DNA from: Verrucomicrobiota bacterium
GTDB lineage: Bacteria > Verrucomicrobiota > Verrucomicrobiia > Limisphaerales > JADLHS01
Direction: 5' to 3'
Assembly (NCBI GenBank): GCA_025350905.1
Contig: JANXWY010000280.1
Span: 1-34,978, forward strand
DNA length: 34,978 bases
The translations under genes were made by a program, and so were the position numbers. Positions 1 through 8,936 of the stretch are shown here, piece by piece. How positions within the stretch are numbered: position 1 is the first letter of the stretch; every line of letters begins with the position of its first letter. Under the pieces are notes generated by a model. That model made no database searches. It saw only the letters and a program-made list of their open reading frames with translations, and was not told the DNA's origin.

Positions 1-69
1 CTTCTCGCGGCGTGTGGTCTTCTTTTTGGCGGCAAACTCGGCGTGCGTGAAACTGGTCTGGTGGGTCAT
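1..69 (-). CDS. IS5-family-like transposase, N-terminal fragment cut by the window edge
   Basis: Reading leftward from an ATG at 67-69, the frame stays open to the window edge and encodes 23 residues that include [16 protein letters not shown] short aromatic/acidic start followed by a basic K-x-x-T-R-R-E-K block is typical of the N-terminus of IS5-family transposases, which would transpose by a DDE mechanism. Bases 70-184 hold no gene and should contain one end of the element; the stretch near 115-145 looks like terminal IS DNA, but I cannot define the inverted repeat without the other end. The element sits directly behind the SPFH gene stop. The family call rests on a short stretch only. Confidence 0.5.
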   Translation of the reverse strand, partial: MTHQTSFTHAEFAAKKKTTRREK

Positions 70-184
70 GCAACACAGACGAGAAAATCAGCCTCCTCGT
101 TCAAAAGAAATCCATGCGGATTAAATCAGCGTTTCCCTAAAACAAAGCTCAGCCCGAAGCTCAGCCCGGCGGCGATCAAGAAGT

Positions 185-1183
185 TCACGGTTTAACCTCC
201 AGAAAAACCTGGCCCGCTTGTTCGAACAGCGCGAGCTTGACGTTGCGCGTGTACGCCGGCAGCACATCCGGCCCGCTCTGTTTCAATTCCGTCAGTTGAT
301 CGGCCAGCCGTGCCAGCGGTTCGACTTCGGCCTGGGCCTTGAGCGTTTCGATTTCCACCGCGCGCCGGGACTGTACAATCTTCTGATCGGCGGCGGCCTG
401 GGCGAGGCTGATTTCGGACGACACCTGATTGTGCGCCGTATTGATGGCCGCCAGCGCCGACTCGACCTCCGGGGGCGGATCAATGCTCGTGATCAGCGTG
501 GCGTCGAGCACGATGCCATAACGCGCCGCCGAGGTGCGGCACTCGTGATCCATGTGTTCGTTCAGATCGCGCAGATTCTTGCGGAGATCGTTGATCGAAA
601 TACCGTGGACAGCACCGCTCTCCACCCCGGCCTCGACGTCCCCGGGTGCGGCGGGGCGCTTCGGCGCTTCAAATTTGGCAATGCGTTCGCGCAGCACCGA
701 TACAAAATATCCCATAACGTGAGCGATCGGATGTTTGACCCCGAACAGATACCCGTAAAGGTTGCGCTCCGAGACGCGGTAACGAATCTGGCCGGTCAGG
801 CCGGTGTTGAGTTGATCCTTGGTGACCGCGTCGAGAATGGTGCCGCTCATGTTGGCGGAAGGATGCTCCGGGTCAAAGGCCATGCTCACCGTTTGCGTCG
901 CGATGGACACCTTGTAAACGCGCTCCCACGGCCACTTGAAATAGGGCCCGCCCGGCTGGATGACCCGCAACTGCGGCCACGCGTAGCGCGTGCGCTCGTC
1001 GTCGTTGAGGCCCTCGGAAATCGGATCGGTGAGCGTCGTGGCGTCATTCGCGAGTCGCTGTGCCCGCCCAAAACTTGTTTTCACCGCGCGCTCGTTCTGG
1101 TCCACCGTGTAGAGCCCCGCCAGAAAATAACGCACCCCGGCCCAAGCCAGGAATCCCACCACGCAGCCGAAGAGAATATTCAT
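185..1183 (-). CDS. SPFH/Band 7 domain membrane protein (HflK-like)
   Basis: The 332-residue product begins with one membrane segment (about residues 3-25, [21 protein letters not shown]) followed by the typical SPFH entry [15 protein letters not shown] Band 7 beta-rich domain covers about 25-240, and an Ala/Glu-rich coiled coil (about 240-300) ends the protein. In this family the body lies outside the membrane and oligomerises into rings or scaffolds; HflK/HflC types regulate the FtsH protease, but no hflC or ftsH partner is seen here, so that role is not established. The ATG at 1183 places the membrane anchor at the N-terminus. It lies downstream of murJ on the same strand with 271 bp between them, and an IS edge follows it. 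Confidence 0.8.
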   Translation of the reverse strand: MNILFGCVVGFLAWAGVRYFLAGLYTVDQNERAVKTSFGRAQRLANDATTLTDPISEGLNDDERTRYAWPQLRVIQPGGPYFKWPWERVYKVSIATQTVSMAFDPEHPSANMSGTILDAVTKDQLNTGLTGQIRYRVSERNLYGYLFGVKHPIAHVMGYFVSVLRERIAKFEAPKRPAAPGDVEAGVESGAVHGISINDLRKNLRDLNEHMDHECRTSAARYGIVLDATLITSIDPPPEVESALAAINTAHNQVSSEISLAQAAADQKIVQSRRAVEIETLKAQAEVEPLARLADQLTELKQSGPDVLPAYTRNVKLALFEQAGQVFLEVKP

Positions 1184-1454
1184 GATCGTATGAAGTACTC
1201 GTTACCCTGCCTGCATAACGCGCTCATCGTGCCTCGACAAGGAAATAACCGGTTACGCAAAAGCCTGGCCAAGGGCCAGATGGCCGCCCGGTAACGAGTC
1301 GCTTGCATTTTCTTGGCGGCGCATTGGACCGCTACCGAGCGCGGTCGGGTGGTCTATCAAACCCAGCTCGCTCGCGGCGGGAACCAGCCAAAGCAGAACC
1401 GGACAGGCGGGGTGGGTCGCGCGCCCATGCTGACTTGGCCGGCCAAGCTGGGTT

Positions 1455-3023
1455 TCAACCCTGCCGTCCGCGGCGGAGCTTCAGCCCGATCAGTCCGCTC
1501 ATCTCGTTCGCGGCGGGAACTCTTGCCCAGATCGCCAGCAGCCAGTAGACGGCCCCCGCCAGCGCGCCGGGAACGAATACCGCCCCGAGTTTCACCGCCA
1601 AAGACGCGTGGCCGAGCTTCGTGTCCCAGACATGGTAAAGCCCAAACCCCACCGCGCCCGCGGCGGCGGCGGCGCCGAGAAGGGTGAATGCATTTTGCGG
1701 CAGCCGGGTCAGCTCGAGGTGCGTCAGTTTCTTCCGCAGCGCAAAGAACAGCAACGTGGTGTTGAATCCCGCGCTCAAAGTGTTCGCCGCCGCCAGTCCG
1801 GCTTCGCGATACGGTCGGACGAGCCACAAGGCAAACCCCAGATTCAATGCGAGACAAACGAGGCTGATCTTCATGGGAGTCTGGATGTCGTTCAAGGCAT
1901 AGAACGCCCGGGCGAGGATGTTGTTCATCGAGAATAACAGCAGTCCGGGCGCGAGACAGGCCAGCGCCAAGGCCACCCGGTGGGTCGCGTCCGGACCGAA
2001 AATTCCGCGCTCGAACAGCAGCCGCACGATCGGCTCGGCCAGTGTCAAGGCAATGGCGGCGGCAAACAGGTTGACGAACGTCAGATAATTTAGCCCTTGA
2101 TTAAGCGTCGCGCGGAATTCGGGGATTTTATTGTCGGCGGCCAGTCCGGCCAGCGTGGGCAACAGAAACGTCGCCAGCGAAATGCCAAACATACCCTGCG
2201 GCAATTCCATCAAGCGTACCGAGTAGTTGAAGGTGGAAACGATTGTGGCGTCAAACCAGAACGAAAAACTTTGCGTGACGAGCACGTTGATTTGGAACGC
2301 AGCGACGCCGATGGAGCCGGGGATCATCTTGACCACCACTTTGTGCACGGTCGGGTCGTGCCACGGCGCTACCCAGGCGTAGCGATAACCTTCGCGCCGC
2401 AAGCCCGGGATTTGAAAAATCGCCTGCGCGAACCCCGCCACGACCACGCCAATGGCCAGGCCGAATATCTGTTGCTCCAATTTCAGGCCCATCCGCGGCG
2501 CGAGCAACAATACGCTCGCGATCATCACCACGTTCAGTAACACCGAACCCAGCGCCGGGACAAAGAAACGTCCGCGCGCGTTCGCCATCCCGATCAGCAC
2601 CGCGGCCAGGCATGCGAGCAGCATGTACGGAAACATCCAGCGCAGGAGGCGCAGCATGAGCACGGTCTCCGGCTTGAATCCGCCGACCTCGAGCGCGACG
2701 GAGATGCCGACGATGGCAAGCACCGTGATGCCACCTGCCGCGACCAGCAGACCGGAGATCACGGCATTGGCCGTCCGCCACATTTCCTTTTCGTCGTTTT
2801 GGACTTCCTTTTGTTTGAAAATGGGAATGAACGCCGCGGTGAGTGCGCCTTCACCCAGCAGGCGGCGGAAAAGGTTCGGCACCTGGAACGCGAGCGTGAA
2901 CGCGCTGGCCACCCAGGTGTTGCCCATGAACGCGGCATAGACAACCTCCCGCACCAGCCCGAGCACGCGGCTGGTAAGGGTGGCGGCCGCCATGGCACCG
3001 GAGGACTTGAGCATTTGCGACAT
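1455..3023 (-). CDS. murJ: MurJ (MviN) lipid II flippase
   Basis: This 522-residue polytopic inner-membrane protein belongs to the MurJ branch of the MOP superfamily, which moves lipid II from the cytoplasmic to the periplasmic face for peptidoglycan synthesis. The sequence shows the family N-terminus with LTSRVLGLVREVVYAAFMG and NLFRRLLGEGALTAAFIPIF; these carry the arginines that line the central cavity in MurJ. A succession of hydrophobic segments runs to the C-terminus, in line with about 14 helices, and the length is normal (about 510-525). The start at 3023 gives the expected MSQMLKSSGAMAAATL opening. It is divergent from nadB across a 310-bp spacer. With murA at the other end of the window it is the second cell-wall gene here, though the two are unlinked. 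Confidence 0.95.
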   Translation of the reverse strand: MSQMLKSSGAMAAATLTSRVLGLVREVVYAAFMGNTWVASAFTLAFQVPNLFRRLLGEGALTAAFIPIFKQKEVQNDEKEMWRTANAVISGLLVAAGGITVLAIVGISVALEVGGFKPETVLMLRLLRWMFPYMLLACLAAVLIGMANARGRFFVPALGSVLLNVVMIASVLLLAPRMGLKLEQQIFGLAIGVVVAGFAQAIFQIPGLRREGYRYAWVAPWHDPTVHKVVVKMIPGSIGVAAFQINVLVTQSFSFWFDATIVSTFNYSVRLMELPQGMFGISLATFLLPTLAGLAADNKIPEFRATLNQGLNYLTFVNLFAAAIALTLAEPIVRLLFERGIFGPDATHRVALALACLAPGLLLFSMNNILARAFYALNDIQTPMKISLVCLALNLGFALWLVRPYREAGLAAANTLSAGFNTTLLFFALRKKLTHLELTRLPQNAFTLLGAAAAAGAVGFGLYHVWDTKLGHASLAVKLGAVFVPGALAGAVYWLLAIWARVPAANEMSGLIGLKLRRGRQG

Positions 3024-3333
3024 CGAGGGGCGGAGTCTAAAGCGCGCGGCTCAACGGTGAAACCATGAAATACAACCATTCAACGGTCCGGGCACCACGA
3101 CCGGCTCACGATCCGCGAAAATGACTCCGGCCTATTCCCGTAACAACTACAACCGGACCGGGGCAAGCGCGGCTTCGGTCCAACACGCAATTCCATTATC
3201 GTGGCACCGCTAACAGACCTGCTCCCGGGCATAATCGATAGCCCTGCCGCGTCAGCTCCCCGCCACACCCATGGGAACTGGCTCGCAAGCCCGCGATTGC
3301 TTCTGCCGCCGCTTCCGGTAATGGTGTCGGTCG
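3024..3333. promoter_or_regulatory. Divergent intergenic spacer between murJ and nadB
   Basis: The 310 bp between the two divergent starts must carry both promoters. I see no coding frame worth calling. One inverted repeat, GGACCG at 3155-3160 with CGGTCC at 3176-3181, could form a hairpin with a 15-base loop. No -35/-10 pair stands out enough to place a transcription start. Confidence 0.35.
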
Positions 3334-4935
3334 ATGCAGCAATTTGACTTCCTCATTCTTGGCAGCGGCATTGCGGGCCTGACCTTCGCCCTCAAGGTAG
3401 CGCCGCACGGGCGGGTGGCGATCGTCACCAAAAAAAATAGCGCGGAATCGAATACCAACTATGCCCAGGGTGGCATCGCGGCGGTAACGAGCCGGGAGGA
3501 TTCTTTCGCGCTCCACGTGGCGGACACCCTCACGGCCGGCGCGGGGCTGTGCCGGGAAACCGTAGTGCGCACAATTGTGGAGGAGGGCCCGGCCTGCATC
3601 GCGCAGTTGATGGAACTGGGCATGAAGTTTTCCGAGCGAGACGCACCGGAAGCGGCCAGCGGGAAACAACTAGATCTCGGCCGGGAAGGCGGGCACTCGA
3701 AGCGCCGAATCCTGCACGCGAAGGACGTGACCGGTCGCGAAATCGAGCGGGCGTTGCTCGACGCGGTTTCACGGGCGCCGAACATCCAGGTGTTTGAGAA
3801 TCATCTGGCCATCGATTTGATCATGAGCCAGAAACTTGGATATCCAGGGGATAATCGATGTCTCGGCGTCTACGTATTTGACAAGCAGCGGAGCATCGTG
3901 GAAACCTTCGCGGCCCCGGTCACCCTGCTGGCCACGGGCGGCTGCGGAAAGGTTTATCTCTACACCACGAACCCGGACATCGCGACCGGCGACGGCGTGG
4001 CGATGGCCTATCGGGCCGGCGTCCCGGTGGCGAACATGGAGTTTATCCAATTTCATCCAACTTGCCTGTACCATCCGACGGCGAAATCGTTTCTCATCAG
4101 CGAAGCCGTGCGAGGCGAAGGCGGCCGATTGATGACACTTGATGGGGTCGCGTTCATGGATGATTACCACCCCCTCAAGTCGTTGGCGCCGCGGGACATT
4201 GTGGCGCGGGCGATTGACAGCGAGATGAAGAAGAGTGGTGCCGATCACGTACTGCTTGATATTACGCACAAACCGGCATGGTTCATCATCGAGCGATTTC
4301 CGAACATCTACCAAACCTGTCTGCGCCTCGGATTGGACATCACGAAAGCACCCATTCCGGTCGTGCCGGCGGCGCATTACCAGTGCGGGGGCGTGGTGAC
4401 TAATGTGGACGGCGAAACGGAAACCCCCGGACTATACGGCGTGGGGGAAGTGGCGTGCACGGGCTTGCACGGCGCCAATCGGCTCGCAAGCAATTCCCTG
4501 CTTGAGGCGCTGGTTTGCGCCGAGCGCGCGGCACGGAGCGCGACCGCAAAAATATGGCCCGCCCCGGATCTGGAAATTCCGGCTTGGCAATCGGGTCTCG
4601 CGAACAACGCCGATGAACTGGTGGTAGTGGCCCACAATTGGGATGAAATTCGGCGTTGCATGTGGGATTACGTGGGGATCGTGCGCACGAACAAACGGTT
4701 GCACCGTGCGCAATCCCGCCTCGCCAACCTCCAGGCGGAAATCCACGAGTATTACTGGAATTTCATTGTTACCGCAGATTTGCTGGAGTTACGAAACATT
4801 GCGACGGTCGCCGAGGTGATCGTGCAGTGCGCGCTGGCACGGCGGGAAAGCCGCGGCCTGCATTTCAACTTGGATTATCCGAACCTGAACCCTGACTGGG
4901 CGCAACGGGATAGCGTGGTGCGCAAGCGCTCATAG
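3334..4935 (+). CDS. nadB: L-aspartate oxidase (NadB)
   Basis: NadB is the FAD enzyme that oxidises L-aspartate to iminoaspartate, the first step of de novo NAD synthesis; NadA then makes quinolinate. The 533-residue product has the N-terminal dinucleotide-binding motif LILGSGIAGL (glycines 10, 12 and 15), the flavin-contacting NYAQGGIAAV block, EFIQFHPTCLYHP and LISEAVRGEGGRL in the capping/active-site region, HYQCGGV, and the FAD-binding C-terminal block YGVGEVACTGLHGANRLASN. A helical succinate-dehydrogenase-like tail (about 430-533) follows. The TGLHGANRLASNS element and the total length fit NadB better than SdhA or FrdA. nadA and nadC are not in the window. The start ATG has no strong ribosome-binding site. 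Confidence 0.96.
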   Translation: MQQFDFLILGSGIAGLTFALKVAPHGRVAIVTKKNSAESNTNYAQGGIAAVTSREDSFALHVADTLTAGAGLCRETVVRTIVEEGPACIAQLMELGMKFSERDAPEAASGKQLDLGREGGHSKRRILHAKDVTGREIERALLDAVSRAPNIQVFENHLAIDLIMSQKLGYPGDNRCLGVYVFDKQRSIVETFAAPVTLLATGGCGKVYLYTTNPDIATGDGVAMAYRAGVPVANMEFIQFHPTCLYHPTAKSFLISEAVRGEGGRLMTLDGVAFMDDYHPLKSLAPRDIVARAIDSEMKKSGADHVLLDITHKPAWFIIERFPNIYQTCLRLGLDITKAPIPVVPAAHYQCGGVVTNVDGETETPGLYGVGEVACTGLHGANRLASNSLLEALVCAERAARSATAKIWPAPDLEIPAWQSGLANNADELVVVAHNWDEIRRCMWDYVGIVRTNKRLHRAQSRLANLQAEIHEYYWNFIVTADLLELRNIATVAEVIVQCALARRESRGLHFNLDYPNLNPDWAQRDSVVRKRS

Positions 4936-5052
4936 CGGGATATGCGCGCGTCCGGTGGTAAACCGCCAACCACGCGGCGATCGCCTTCCCACAAAGCGTA
5001 CCGGGACCATCTATATCTGAGGTGGCTGCCGGCGCGGGAAAGCAACCACAAA

Positions 5053-5086
5053 AAACCGCCAACCTGCGAAGGCAGATTGGCGGTTT
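5053..5086 (-). terminator. Rho-independent terminator, mainly for the GspF/PilC-like gene
   Basis: AAACCGCCAA (5053-5062) pairs with TTGGCGGTTT (5077-5086), and CTGC/GCAG inside extends the stem to a GAAG loop. On the minus strand the stem is followed by a T run, so it should end the transcript of the pilus gene, whose stop is at 5109. It could also stop nadB readthrough from the other side, with a weaker U tract. Confidence 0.8.
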
Positions 5087-5108
5087 GAAATCCGGTCGGG
5101 ACTAGCCG

Positions 5109-6320
5109 TTACTTCTTCGGGTTGACGATCTCGGACATTTTGAAGATCGGCAGAAACATGCAAATCACCATGCCGCCAATAACTACGCCGAGAACGACGA
5201 TGAGAATGGGTTCGATAAGTGAGGTCAAACCGGAGAGCGTGGTCTCGATTTCCTCATCAAGAAAGTCGGAGATGCGCTCGAGCATGTTGTCAATCTTGCC
5301 GGTTTGCTCACCAGCGCTGATCATGCGAATGATCATGTTTGGAAAGACGGGGTGTTTACCCAGGGCCACCGAAATGCTTTCGCCGCGCTCGATGTCGGCC
5401 GAGGAAACTTTTATGGCTTTTTCCATGACCACATTGCCGACCGTTTGCGAGACGATGTGCAGTACTTCCAAAATCGGCACGCCGCTGCGAATGAGTGAGG
5501 AGAGCGTACGAGTAAAGCGGGCGAGGCAAATCTTGTGGGCAATGCTGCCAAAGATGGGCAGTTTAATGCGACGCGCATCCCAAAACTCCCGGCCCATGGG
5601 CGTTTTGATAAAATAGATCCAGCCGTATATGCTGCCGCCGCCGGCAAGCAGGAACAAAAGGAAAAACCTTTTGAGTAAATCACTCACATTCATGAGAAAT
5701 TGGGTCGGCCCGGGTAGTTGCGCCCCGAAACCTGAGTAGATGTCGGCGAATACAGGGATGACTTTAACGAGCAGGAAGATGGTAATCCCAATGGCCACCG
5801 CAGTGACCATCGTCGGATACATCATGGCCGATTTGACCTTTTTCTGGAGACGGGCGGTATTTTCCAAATAAGTGGCGAGACGGGCCAGAATTTCCGAGAG
5901 CAAACCGCCCTTTTCACCCGCCCCGACCATAGCCACGTAAAGTCGATTGAATGCCTTGGGATGCTTTTGGAGCGCCTCGGAAAAGCTATCCCCACCTTCG
6001 ACGCGCGTGCATACGTCTTTGATGAGGTCACGCATTGCCTTGTTTTGCGTCTGCTCCGCCAGTGCTTGCAGCGACTGCACCATGGCCAGGCCCGCATCAA
6101 TCATCGTTGCGAGTTGCCGGGTGAACATCACCAAATCTCCTAAAGGCACTTTGCCGCCTGCCAGACGGCCCTTCTTCACGACCTTTTCCTGGATGGAAAC
6201 GACCAGTAGACTTCGGCTCAGCAATGCGGCGATGGCCGCCGGCTCGTTGGCGGCATCAACGGTACTGCGGATTTCCCGACCGTTTCCGGTCTCCCGGGCT
6301 ACGTAAACAAATGACGGCAT
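5109..6320 (-). CDS. Type II secretion/type IV pilus inner-membrane platform protein (GspF/PilC family)
   Basis: The 403-residue protein has two T2SSF domains (about residues 65-190 and 265-390), each starting with the family's MFTRQLATMIDAGL- and ARFTRTLSSLIRSGVPILE-type repeat, and membrane segments near 170-200, 215-240 and 370-395. GspF/PilC sits in the inner membrane, contacts the assembly ATPase and transmits its motion to the growing pilus or pseudopilus. I place the start at the ATG at 6318-6320 (MPSFVYVARETGNG), because it gives the usual ~400-residue length and has an AAAGG about 10 bases upstream; a frame open 45 bases further out adds an atypical leader. No assembly ATPase or prepilin peptidase adjoins, so it is a lone pilus gene here. 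The prepilin-like protein at 11329-12225 is a possible client. Confidence 0.93.
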   Translation of the reverse strand: MPSFVYVARETGNGREIRSTVDAANEPAAIAALLSRSLLVVSIQEKVVKKGRLAGGKVPLGDLVMFTRQLATMIDAGLAMVQSLQALAEQTQNKAMRDLIKDVCTRVEGGDSFSEALQKHPKAFNRLYVAMVGAGEKGGLLSEILARLATYLENTARLQKKVKSAMMYPTMVTAVAIGITIFLLVKVIPVFADIYSGFGAQLPGPTQFLMNVSDLLKRFFLLFLLAGGGSIYGWIYFIKTPMGREFWDARRIKLPIFGSIAHKICLARFTRTLSSLIRSGVPILEVLHIVSQTVGNVVMEKAIKVSSADIERGESISVALGKHPVFPNMIIRMISAGEQTGKIDNMLERISDFLDEEIETTLSGLTSLIEPILIVVLGVVIGGMVICMFLPIFKMSEIVNPKK

Positions 6321-6937
6321 AAGTTTTAGACCTTTACTTGTTAGCTGGCAATAAGTTGAAACCAACAGCGTACTGTTACCGACCTCAAGGGTTCGAGTCT
6401 CCTAAATCGGAAACCGAACGGCTGTCACCACGTAGGAATTAGCAAACCCCATTCCATGTAGGTTCGGAATCCGAGACCAGGCAGAAATGCCGTGCTAAGG
6501 CAATACCGTTGGACAAGACGGTAAATTCACCGAGGCTGAAATGGACTTCGCCAAGGCCACAACGAAGACCATCTGCCAGGGTAATTCGTACTTCGCAGCC
6601 ACCCTTGCACTTAATCCATTAATATATTCCACAAAATATATTACTAGATTATTAGCTGGAACTAAAGGTTCGGCAGCGCCAGACTGGGTTACTCAGGAAA
6701 CTTGTTTGAAATCGATGCTGGGTTTCATCCATTGTTGATGTTCCAATATTTTCAGTCCGCTAACTATGTTTCGGCAAGTTTTTGGGCCGCAGCTTATTGT
6801 GGCTTTTTGAGAAATTTTTGCAGGAATGATCACTTTCCCATCGGAAATCGCCACTCGGATTGAATTTTGGAATGGGCATAAACTGAGCCTCTAGTCTGAA
6901 ATGGAAGGAACGGCGATTCTTGTGATAAAGACTTAAC
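6321..6937. other. Structured low-GC spacer with a possible small ORF
   Basis: This spacer is clearly richer in A+T than its surroundings. It contains TACCGT/ACGGTA (6504-6509/6518-6523, 8-base loop) and the 8-bp palindrome AATATATT twice (6621-6628 and 6635-6642). A 65-codon frame at 6541-6738 on the plus strand has GAGG about 6 bases before its ATG and a terminator-like hairpin behind it, but its product (MDFAKATTKTICQGNSYF...) matches nothing I recognise. It could be a small gene, a structured RNA or a gene remnant. The frame stays open to a TAA at 6496-6498, so coding-like sequence also extends upstream of the ATG. Confidence 0.3.
6786..6808 (+). terminator. Possible rho-independent terminator in the spacer
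   Basis: GCCGCA (6786-6791) can pair with TGTGGC (6798-6803), including one G-T pair, across a six-base loop, and TTTTT follows directly. It lies 48 bases after the stop of the small frame at 6541-6738. A plus-strand transcript ending here would be short and separate from the porin mRNA. Confidence 0.4.
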
Positions 6938-7051
6938 GCTTTGGACTTTTTATAGTCCAAGGCAAAAATACTTGTTGTCAAACTGTCCCGATTTCTTTAT
7001 CACTGCCCGCAAATGCACCGATTTGGTGCCGAGGTAAACCGGTTTTACCTC
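6938..7051 (+). promoter_or_regulatory. Porin upstream region with three inverted repeats and a weak promoter match
   Basis: TTGGACT (6941-6947) faces AGTCCAA (6954-6960), and flanking bases extend the stem to about 10 pairs with one wobble. GCACC (7015-7019) faces GGTGC (7025-7029). GAGGTAAA (7031-7038) faces TTTACCTC (7044-7051). TTGTCA (6975-6980) and TATCAC (6998-7003) are 17 bases apart and could be a -35/-10 pair. If so, the last two hairpins would lie at the 5' end of the porin mRNA and the first would lie just upstream of the promoter, like an operator. The promoter call is tentative. Confidence 0.4.
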
Positions 7052-7111
7052 ATAAATGCAATGGAAACCACAGTCACGAAATAAACAAACATGAACATCG
7101 GAGGAACCAAA

Positions 7112-8371
7112 ATGAAGTTTAATAAATGGACATTGGGCTTGGCAGCCGTCGGAGCGGTCAGCCTGACGTCAGTTGCTCAGGCAGAGGAGAAGATGAACGT
7201 CCTGCAGACGGCCATGACCTCCACCACTATCAGTGGTTACGTCGACACCTCAATGCAGTGGAACTTCGGGACGGGTGACAATCACCTGCCCACTTACGCG
7301 TTCGGCGGGTCGAGCAAGGCCGATGGATTCAACTTGAACGTCGTGCAACTCTCCATCGCCAAGCCGTTGGACGAGAGCGAGTGGGCGGCGGGTTATCGCG
7401 CTGACTTATGGTTTGGTCCAGATGCCGCCACGCTGGCGACGACTTCGCCTTTCGGTACTACTAGTGACGTTGCCATTCGTCAGGCCTATGTCGCGCTACG
7501 TACCCCGGTCGGCAACGGCATTGATTGGAAAATCGGCGTGTTTGACGGCATCATTGGTTATGAAACTCTGACTGATGGCGACAATCCGAACATGACCCGT
7601 TCTTACGGATTTACCATCGAGCCAAAGACGCAAACTGGTTTGCTGGGTACTTACCGGTTCTGCGACGTGGTTACGGCTTCCTTTGGAGTAGCGGATACGG
7701 TCGGACCGACCATTAACGCGCGCTCATTCAATGGTAATCCGGCCACGGCCAACTATTCGGAATCTGAAAAAACCTACACCGGCTCACTGGCGTTTACCGC
7801 CCCGAGCAATATGGGTTGGCTCGCCGGCTCTACTTTGTATGCGGGCTTTATTGCCGGTTTCTCTCCGACATCTACGCCCAATACGACGCCCTTTGATCCA
7901 ACAACGAGCGGTGGTATTCAGAACAATTATTACATCGGCACAACATTGGCCACTCCGGTGGCCGGTTTGAAGGTCGGAGCCGCCATTGATTATGCTCACA
8001 TTCGAGGTGGCAGCGGCAATGTTCCTGGCGTTGTTCCTATTTTGCCCGCTGTAGGTGATCAAAATGTAAATAACGCCTATGCTTACGACCTCTATGTGTC
8101 GTACCAAGCTACGGAAAAAATGAGCCTGCATGGTCGCGCGGAGTACTACCGCGCGACAGTCGTTGGCGGCAGCGCCGCCGCGCAAAAGGGGAACAACGAA
8201 GTCACCGCTTTGACCGCCACCATTCAATACGACTTGTGGCAGAACGTGCTCAGCCGCTTGGAAATTCGCTGGGATCACTCCGAAGACCCTCAATACGGTA
8301 ACGCAACGCTCCCCGCCAACCGCCTGAAGAACGCCACCATGATTGCGGCGAACTTCATCTACAAGTTCTAA
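7112..8371 (+). CDS. Outer-membrane beta-barrel porin (BBP2/OmpL-like)
   Basis: The 419-residue protein has a classic signal peptide (MKFNKWTLGLAAVGAVSLTSVAQA, cleavage after AQA). The rest is alternating polar/hydrophobic strands, for example TISGYVDTSMQWNFG near the mature start, and it ends in IAANFIYKF with the terminal Phe that the Bam machinery recognises. This is the pattern of the putative beta-barrel porin-2 family, common in Verrucomicrobiota and Planctomycetota, and it implies diffusion of small solutes across the outer membrane. The start at 7112 is chosen over the ATG at 7091 because GGAGG at 7100-7104 is ideally spaced for it. The good ribosome site, leader hairpins and strong terminator suggest high, monocistronic expression. 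Substrate unknown. Confidence 0.88.
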   Translation: MKFNKWTLGLAAVGAVSLTSVAQAEEKMNVLQTAMTSTTISGYVDTSMQWNFGTGDNHLPTYAFGGSSKADGFNLNVVQLSIAKPLDESEWAAGYRADLWFGPDAATLATTSPFGTTSDVAIRQAYVALRTPVGNGIDWKIGVFDGIIGYETLTDGDNPNMTRSYGFTIEPKTQTGLLGTYRFCDVVTASFGVADTVGPTINARSFNGNPATANYSESEKTYTGSLAFTAPSNMGWLAGSTLYAGFIAGFSPTSTPNTTPFDPTTSGGIQNNYYIGTTLATPVAGLKVGAAIDYAHIRGGSGNVPGVVPILPAVGDQNVNNAYAYDLYVSYQATEKMSLHGRAEYYRATVVGGSAAAQKGNNEVTALTATIQYDLWQNVLSRLEIRWDHSEDPQYGNATLPANRLKNATMIAANFIYKF

Positions 8372-8388
8372 TCCGAATCGAAATTCAG

Positions 8389-8420
8389 AAACCCCTTCCA
8401 AGAAACTGGAAGGGGTTTTT
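8389..8420 (+). terminator. Rho-independent terminator of the porin gene
   Basis: AAACCCCTTCC (8389-8399) pairs perfectly with GGAAGGGGTTT (8408-8418) over an eight-base loop. The T run continues to 8420 and on into TTTATTT-like sequence. It starts 17 bases after the porin stop. Confidence 0.92.
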
Positions 8421-8660
8421 ATTTGCTGGATTGGTTCAGTCCGGTCTTGTTTCAATTTACTGTCCCACCCGGCTTATCGCTGGTCCCAGTGCCTTCTTTC
8501 GTTCACTGCGGAGCGATTGAAATTCGTTGGGTTAGAGGCTTATTCGCATCTTCGGCGCATTCCACCGCCGTTTTTTTGGTTCATCCATCGAAACACTACT
8601 ATCCGGTTAAGTTTTTGCTGACAGCGATTCCGATGCGGTAAGACCGGCGACTTCTCGCTA

Positions 8661-8936
8661 TCGCTTCTGATTGATCAGATACCAGAGGGTCTGGGAACCA
8701 CAAGCGGAGCGGCAAATGCGTGTCGGTGAAGCGCGAGCCCGCAGTCACGGTGAAATCCTGGCCACAGACCGCGCAATAATAGAAGGGGCTTTCATTACCC
8801 AGACTTGGGCTGGCGCACAGCGTGGACAACGCGGCCCGCTGGACCAGCTAATGGATTCCCAATAGGCACGGCAAGCGGCGTTATGGTTCAAGCGGTCATT
8901 GAATTCCAACACGGTTTGAGGGTAATCGGCCCTGCC
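8661..8936 (-). pseudogene. Decayed IS1595/ISXO2-family transposase, N-terminal part with two frameshifts
   Basis: Reading leftward from about 8936, frame one gives DYPQTVLEFNDRLN, NHNAACRAYWESISW, then GPRCPRC. This matches the ISXO2-like start (D-Y-P-x-T-L-L-E-F) and the first half of its zinc ribbon. After 8817 the match moves to a second frame, SPFYYCAVCGQDFTV and RFTDTHLPLRLWF, the second Cys pair and the following helix. At 8694 it returns to the first frame as QTLWYLINQK, then meets TAG at 8658-8660. The DDE catalytic domain is absent, so the gene is dead. The rest of the 8421-9132 spacer holds no other gene I can support; GGGGTCAGGGG just outside (8955-8965) may belong to the element's end. 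Confidence 0.8.

Noticed and set aside
218-1294. 358-codon plus-strand frame
   Set aside because: It is antisense to the SPFH gene, has a biased Arg/His-rich product without domain features and reflects the high GC content.
6380-6412. GGGTTCGAGTCTCCT resembling a tRNA T-arm
   Set aside because: The stem has mismatches and no acceptor, D or anticodon arms fit around it on either strand.
8343-8641. Plus-strand frames of 72 and 92 codons after the porin
   Set aside because: They run through the terminator and the old insertion region and match nothing; no ribosome site.
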